Below, piece by piece: positions 18,468-22,888 of a DNA stretch of 22,888 nt. The stretch covers positions 1-22,888 of the forward strand of contig JANBPT010000792.1 of NCBI GenBank assembly GCA_027575765.1. Direction: 5' to 3'. The notes below the pieces were generated by a model. That model did no database searches and was not told where the DNA came from. It saw only the letters and a program-made list of their open reading frames with translations. Numbering within the stretch: the stretch's first letter is position 1; each line of letters starts with the position of its first letter. A program made the translations under genes and the position numbers. The stretch is from Tieghemiomyces parasiticus (lineage: Eukaryota; Kickxellomycota; Dimargaritomycetes; Dimargaritales; Dimargaritaceae).

Positions 18468-19496
18468 ATGAACGTTCGCCAAGCTCGGGTAGGTACCTTT
18501 TTGGTCAAGGGAAGCGCATGTCTACGACGCATGCGCAAGTCCGACCGGGATTTGTAGCCGCAACCTTTTTTACTCCTAACCCTGCTGATCCCTCCCGGAA
18601 CGTACTGCCTGTCTGGCTCTCCCCTCTTTCCCTCGGTTAGGCCCAGGACTTACTGGGCATGCAGAACTGCAACTTGCACAACTTGCCCGAGAACTATCAG
18701 CTTAAGTACTGTAAGTGCGCCGCCCCCGGTTCAAGCGGGCATAACCCTCACTGCCCGCTCGTGGCTTCCAACGTCAACCAGGCTGTCCAGCGCCTTTAAG
18801 CCCACAACTGATTGTTTTCGTTAACCTCCCCCCTCACGTTTAACTGTGCCCTACCTTACCTAGACCTTTACCATATCGCCACTTGGCCCCAACTGTCGTT
18901 CGTGGCCGAGGATGATAAGGGCCGGATAATTGGCTATGTCCTCGCTAAGATGTAAGTAGTCACTTCCCATTTTTTCTTTCGTGCAGGCCTGGCTACTGTA
19001 TTTACAGATCCTTGTAGTTAACCAACCCATATCCGTACCACCTCTCTACGGCCCGACCTTGACAGGGATGAGGAGCCGTCTGATGCCCTACACGGCCACA
19101 TTACGTCACTTTCCGTCATGCGCAAGTACCGTCGGCTGGGTATAGCCGAGAAGCTCATGCGCCTATCCCGTAAGTACCCCTCGATTCGCGACACTACAAC
19201 CATACGGATGCTCGGGTCCGCTTAAGCGGAGGATACCTACAGGCCCACCGTTAATCTTCTTGAATGACTTTCCCTCATCCCTCCGGCTCGTAACCTCCTC
19301 CACATTTGGCTTGATAGAACGGGCCATGGCCGAAGCGTTCAACGCCCAGTATGTTTCCCTCCACGTACGCCGGGGCAACATCGCTGCCCTCAATTTGTAC
19401 CGCGATAACCTCAAGTTTAGCGTACATGAAATCGAGGCAGGCTACTACGCCGACGGGGAGGATGCCTACGCGATGCGCCTGGACCTGCGTAAGTGA
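18468..19496 (+). CDS. NAA10: N-terminal acetyltransferase NatA catalytic subunit Naa10/Ard1, five exons
   Basis: Naa10 transfers acetyl groups from acetyl-CoA to nascent protein N-termini at the ribosome, normally bound to Naa15. Exons: 18468-18488, 18641-18710, 18864-18951, 19066-19169, 19318-19496. Introns of 152, 153, 114 and 148 nt begin GTAGGT or GTAAGT and end AG. The 153-residue product aligns with human Naa10 without gaps through LPENY, where E24 is the known catalytic/substrate-site glutamate, and through the acetyl-CoA loop RRLGIA at 82-87. [11 protein letters not shown] at 137-147 is the family C-terminal signature. LPENY distinguishes it from Naa20 and Naa50. One oddity is RRGNIAAL where RKSNRAAL is usual. 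The stop used here lies inside CGTAAGTGA, which also contains a perfect splice donor, so a fifth intron and a longer C-terminus are possible. Typical Naa10 proteins have a longer tail than this one. Confidence 0.92.
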
Positions 19497-19719
19497 GCCT
19501 CTCCCTCCCCTTCCCCCTCACCTCCCATGGCCTTTACCTTTGTATTATCTCGGGTAATATTTTGCTCCTGGCCTTTCCTCATGGCAACAATAACTCACCT
19601 AGTCTGACTGTGCTCATGTGTATTACACGATGGGGAGGAGGTCCTATACGGAATGTTGATTCTTCACATCGTTTCATTTGAGAGGGATCCGTCACGGGGA
19701 ACCCCTATTCTGAAGCAAC

Positions 19720-19725
19720 ATTAAA
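19720..19725 (+). terminator. Possible poly(A) signal ATTAAA for NAA10
   Basis: ATTAAA, a common variant of the signal, lies 224 nt after the assigned NAA10 stop. The distance is long, which would fit a further 3' exon or simply a long 3' UTR. Confidence 0.3.
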
Positions 19726-19766
19726 TAGGTGGATGTATACGACGGCTAATACGGGTCGAATAATGG

Positions 19767-19772
19767 TTTATT
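19767..19772 (-). terminator. Poly(A) signal AATAAA for the 436-residue secreted gene
   Basis: AATAAA on the minus strand lies about 29-34 nt past the TAG at 19801, nearly the same spacing as for the 3960-5330 gene. Confidence 0.6.
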
Positions 19773-19800
19773 CAAGAATTATATAAGCGCAAACCATGTA

Positions 19801-21111
19801 CTACTGGGCGGAATGAAGCACGCTGAACTTGACGGGCACCATAGGGGATGCCTTCTCGTTCCTGTAGATGGGTACGTACAGGCTCTGTTGCATGGGCACT
19901 GAGATGAAGAGGTAAGGATCTAAGCTGAATGCACGGAAACATGTGAGTAGTTCTACCGGGTACTGCATGGCACCCTTCAACATTTTCCCCTCCCGGGTGT
20001 AGGTTAGGAGCTGATACCGCTTCTTCTGAGCCTGCGGTAAGCAGTCTTCCATCTGACGGTACTCAGGCCGATCCCGCGTGGCACGGTCTTTATAGAACTC
20101 CAGGACACCTTTGAAGAAGTTCAGGAAGCTAGCGCGAGCAGTCGGCAGCATAGTATCTTGTGTACCTACAAAGCCGCTCTCCCGCTCCAGACGAGGTGTG
20201 TCCATCTTACTGGGGATCAGTCCGGCGAGGAACACGGCTTGGAAATACGCCAAAGCCCACTTGCGCCTGCTATTTTCGAGTGGGAATGTCCTAAGGAGTA
20301 GGATGCGGAGGACGTCGAACCGGCCGTGATGAATGTAGTAAACGATGGTCATAGGTACGAGGTGTAAGTAAACGTATCCGAGGGCCGACTCGTCAGCCTC
20401 GGGATGATCACTGCTAGGGAAAAACGGTGCCAACTCGTCGCGGGCCGCATCGGAAATACCCTCGCTGAGTTTCCCGTACAGCTTCTTCTCTTCTAGGTCT
20501 ACCAGGGCGCAGTTGAGAATGTCTGCGTAGAGTGCATCGGTAGTTTCCTCGGCGGCGAAGTTGTAAAGCAGGCGCTCATTTGCGGGGAATTGGAGGTTGT
20601 CTCTGAGATTCACGTATAGTGGGTCCAAGGCCGGCTCCGCTTCGGTATCAGCGGTCCTGGGCGCACGCTCAAGTGACAAAATCGTTGGATACTGCACCAT
20701 GACCTCGTTTGCTGCTGGAGGGTCCACAATTGGCGGCTGGTGACTATAGCGGGAACGACTGTGGCGACGTTCGAAGCTGTTAACCTCGAGGAGAGCCAGG
20801 TAGGTATTGAGCGTAGAATGAAGGGCCGCACGATACACCTGGTCGGAAAATGGGACGGGTCGGACGGGGGCGACTTGGGACGCATCCATATTGTAGTATT
20901 TAACCGCCGGTTTGGAACCGAACTTGGTAAAACGCTTGAGGCGTTCAAAAAGTCCGTTCGACCGTGAGGCCACGCGCTGCCGCTGACTTGAGGTCGAGGA
21001 ATCGCTGAGCAATGTGTAATCAAGCTGCGGTACGTTAGCGTCAGTTGGGATGATGGAAAATAACACTAGGAGAGCAACGGTGGTGCCCGCCCGCCCGAAA
21101 TAAAGTAGCAT
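19801..21111 (-). CDS. Secreted orphan protein, helix-rich
   Basis: A 436-residue single-exon frame from ATG 21111 to TAG 19801, with AATAAA shortly after. Residues 1-26 look like a signal peptide (core TTVALLVLFSIIP, then TDA). Residues 43-72 are strongly basic (RQR, RLKRF, KFGSK); a KR pair at 59-60 could be a Kex2-type processing site. From about 88 onward the protein looks folded and mainly helical, including a conserved-looking block NLQFPANERLLYNF (172-185). A hydrophobic stretch at 245-260 (YVYLHLVPMTIVYY) is too short for a confident membrane span. Three cysteines occur at 201, 357 and 391. I recognise no domain or catalytic motif. The function is unknown; an extracellular or vacuolar role is inferred only from the signal peptide. 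Codon-level continuity over 1.3 kb and the poly(A) signal support a real gene. Confidence 0.85.
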   Translation of the reverse strand: MLLYFGRAGTTVALLVLFSIIPTDANVPQLDYTLLSDSSTSSQRQRVASRSNGLFERLKRFTKFGSKPAVKYYNMDASQVAPVRPVPFSDQVYRAALHSTLNTYLALLEVNSFERRHSRSRYSHQPPIVDPPAANEVMVQYPTILSLERAPRTADTEAEPALDPLYVNLRDNLQFPANERLLYNFAAEETTDALYADILNCALVDLEEKKLYGKLSEGISDAARDELAPFFPSSDHPEADESALGYVYLHLVPMTIVYYIHHGRFDVLRILLLRTFPLENSRRKWALAYFQAVFLAGLIPSKMDTPRLERESGFVGTQDTMLPTARASFLNFFKGVLEFYKDRATRDRPEYRQMEDCLPQAQKKRYQLLTYTREGKMLKGAMQYPVELLTCFRAFSLDPYLFISVPMQQSLYVPIYRNEKASPMVPVKFSVLHSAQ

Positions 21112-21289
21112 GGCGAATTAATTATGGTGCATCAAGGCAGATAGTGCTGTGACAAGCAGGAATAAAAAAAGAAAAACAGGAGCCCCGGGCAGCCGAAGCC
21201 TACGAAAAAGTTGAGTGCACCAAGAGGGCCTAAATGGATAAAGCATATAACGGGCTGAGCCAGGACCAAGGAGGGGTCAAACCAATATC

Positions 21290-21304
21290 TATATATATAT
21301 ATAT
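21290..21304 (-). promoter_or_regulatory. TA dinucleotide tract, candidate TATA element
   Basis: A 15-nt alternating TA tract lies 179-193 bp before the ATG at 21111, comparable to the 186 bp spacing of the left-edge secreted gene. It is either the TATA element of the 436-residue gene or a simple microsatellite; a second tract is at 21650-21660. Confidence 0.4.
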
Positions 21305-22373
21305 GTACTGCTATAGCAATCGAAGCGAAATACCGCTTTAAGCGCAAAGTCGGGCTGGGTTGTCATGAGTATATCGGCCTTATCAGCTGGGCAGGCCGGT
21401 GCTCCGAATTAATGGCGTAAGATTGAATTACGGGACGGCAAGTGCAAACCGACTAACCTCTCGTCCCAATGACAGGCCGAGAGGTTGGTCGACAAATAGT
21501 GGCACGGTAGACACGCCAACTTCGCCACAGGCCGGATGATCAAAATGCCGACTAGTCTGTGAATGGTATGGGTCCCGGTGGGAGAAACTTGCGGTCTCGT
21601 ACTACACTCCAGTGTCCTCTCGTCAAATGGCTGGGCACAGTTGACTATTTATATATATATGTTTTGTAGTTACCAGAGGCCGCCGCCTTCCCTTTTTTTT
21701 TCTGTATTTTCCCCTTCCTTGCCTTGTCCTCACACCCGATGGGTTGGCTGTTGCGTTCTGACATTACCTGTCGGCACGCCCTAGCCTATGGAGCCTGTGA
21801 CGCAGTCTTTTTTTTTCAAGGCTGGGAGTAGCGCACCGCCATGGCTTGCAGCTGGACACGGAGTTGGGCCTCTAATCGTTAAAAGGGGGGGCGGAAAGAG
21901 GCTTAGGTTGTACCACGCCGACGTGTAGGGGCTACCGGAGCGAATTCTACGCGGGCCACTTCCCGCTTGGTCCTACAGCCTTATGCTCGGGCTGTCTATC
22001 GGTTTCTCATCCGTTTTTACGGTTTGCCAAACGGCAGTATTCTCTCAGATTTAGGTTGTACCGCAGGGACCGGGCTCTCTGTAACTAACCCCCGCGGTAT
22101 CTTCCAGCGGCCCATCGGCACCAACAACGCACTTAGGGCCACGTAGATAACCAGCAGCTAATCTATCCCAAGTCAGCTTATGGAAGAGTGTATGGTCCAG
22201 AAGTAGACTCGGGAAAGCTCGTCTCCATCTACTCTAATCGACAAGGCCGGGCATCCAATCGATCCTCGGTTAGCAGGCGCTTCCAGGTCCACTGTCCCTG
22301 CTAATGAGTCCAGGGTACAGCAGCGAATCCCAGTTTTTCTACAAAATATGGGCGGGCTATGGTATTGCGGCGC
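21305..22373. other. Spacer between secreted orphan and proteasome gene
   Basis: No supported gene. It contains an alternating TA tract at 21650-21660, T-rich runs near 21694 and 21808, and two copies of TTAGGTTGTACC (near 21903 and 22051) that may be chance. The open frame at 22173-22565 (minus) is the 3' flank of the proteasome gene read in another frame and has no coding character. Confidence 0.45.
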
Positions 22374-22379
22374 TTTATT
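22374..22379 (-). terminator. Possible poly(A) signal AATAAA for PSMA1
   Basis: AATAAA on the minus strand lies about 186 nt after the proteasome subunit's stop codon. It is the first perfect hexamer downstream. Confidence 0.45.
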
Positions 22380-22564
22380 GTATGGTTTGCAGCATGCTCG
22401 ACAATTTGACAGAGAAGTAGGCGCAGTGTGATGATACGACGGGGTAGAGAGGCGACCGACTAGAGTAGAGAAGTAATGGAAAAAGGAGGGAAAAGAAACA
22501 AAGTACATCAGGTGGTAGGGGGAGGGGGACGGTTCGAGGTTCACACCTACATTAAGTGGCTCCA

Positions 22565-22888
22565 CTAAGCCTCGGTCTCCATGGGCGCCACCGAATCGGA
22601 CCCAAGCGGTGCCGCCCCCGTCCCGTCGCCGCCGTCACTTTCCAGCCGGGAAAGGTAGGGCGCCACCGCCTCACCGTCGAGCAGGGTGAAGTCGGTATCC
22701 TTGCCGACGTAGGCAATGGAGCAGTTGAGAGTATCCAGGGACTTATCCTGGGCCAATGTATCGCGCAGGGCCCGTAGGCCGTGCTCAATCAGGTCGTCGA
22801 GACTGGCCTGCGGAAAAGTATCGAACCGGCGCTCGAGGTAAGTACGGGCGGACTGGGAGCGGGACCCAATGGACATGGCAAAGTATTC
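22565..22888 (-). CDS. PSMA1: 20S proteasome subunit alpha-6, C-terminal part
   Basis: The last 107 codons of an alpha-type core-particle subunit; the 5' part lies beyond the right edge and the frame is open to it. The segment MSIGSRSQSARTYLER is nearly identical to the corresponding part of human PSMA1 (yeast Pre5). It is followed by a DLIEHGLRALRDTL helix and SIAYVGKDTDFTLLDGEAV, the alpha-6 specific ending. The protein ends in an acidic, Gly/Ser/Pro-rich tail (METEA), also typical of this subunit. It is a structural alpha-ring subunit without a catalytic threonine and helps gate the 20S chamber. No intron interrupts the visible part. The stop is TAG at 22565-22567. Confidence 0.94.
   Translation of the reverse strand, partial: EYFAMSIGSRSQSARTYLERRFDTFPQASLDDLIEHGLRALRDTLAQDKSLDTLNCSIAYVGKDTDFTLLDGEAVAPYLSRLESDGGDGTGAAPLGSDSVAPMETEA

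Larger units (their letters stand above)
19497..19800. other. Short convergent 3' spacer
   Basis: About 300 bp between the ends of NAA10 (plus) and the 436-residue secreted gene (minus), with a poly(A)-like hexamer for each. It could also hold an additional NAA10 exon: acceptor-like AG sites occur at 19601-19602 and 19681-19682, the latter followed by about 34 open codons if joined from the donor at 19489. Confidence 0.4.

Noticed and set aside
22173..22565. A 130-codon open frame on the minus strand just after the proteasome stop
   Set aside because: It starts in the stop region of PSMA1 and covers its 3' flank; no coding features.
1..22888. CRISPR arrays, rRNA, bacterial operons or ribosome binding sites
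   Set aside because: None seen; GT-AG introns, TATA/AATAAA signals and eukaryotic gene families show that this is nuclear eukaryotic DNA.

Overview
The window reads as nuclear DNA of a fungus. Three housekeeping proteins are recognisable: Sec1/Munc18, Naa10/Ard1 and proteasome alpha-6. Two of them are split by short GT-AG introns of 114-241 nt that nearly all start GTAAGT or GTAGGT. A degraded mariner transposon and long gene-poor spacers complete the picture. The mix of conserved fungal genes with orphan, intronless, signal-peptide genes would suit an early-diverging, host- or fungus-associated lineage, but that placement is inference and I cannot name the organism.

Layout, left to right. 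1-953 (minus): most of a secreted orphan protein cut by the left edge, with an internal duplication. 954-3959: spacer with promoters at both ends. 3960-5330 (plus): a 456-residue secreted orphan with two copies of a WPxxDPA motif and a PKKKAR basic patch. 6057-7355: a dead DD34D mariner element with both terminal inverted repeats. 8167-9708 (minus): a secreted kelch beta-propeller protein. 9846-13310: about 3.4 kb with no gene I can support. 13408-16875 (minus): five-exon SEC1, 928 residues, with a roughly 280-residue disordered tail. 18468-19496 (plus): five-exon NAA10. 19801-21111 (minus): a 436-residue secreted orphan. 22565-22888 (minus): the C-terminal end of proteasome subunit alpha-6, cut by the right edge.

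Two gene classes alternate. SEC1 and NAA10 have four introns each and no TATA box that I can see. The four signal-peptide genes have no introns in what is visible, and each has a TATA-like element about 120-200 bp before its start codon. Sec1 acts in exocytosis, so it would serve delivery of the secreted proteins, but nothing shows that these neighbours form a functional cluster. The least explained content is the three orphan secreted proteins at 1-953, 3960-5330 and 19801-21111.
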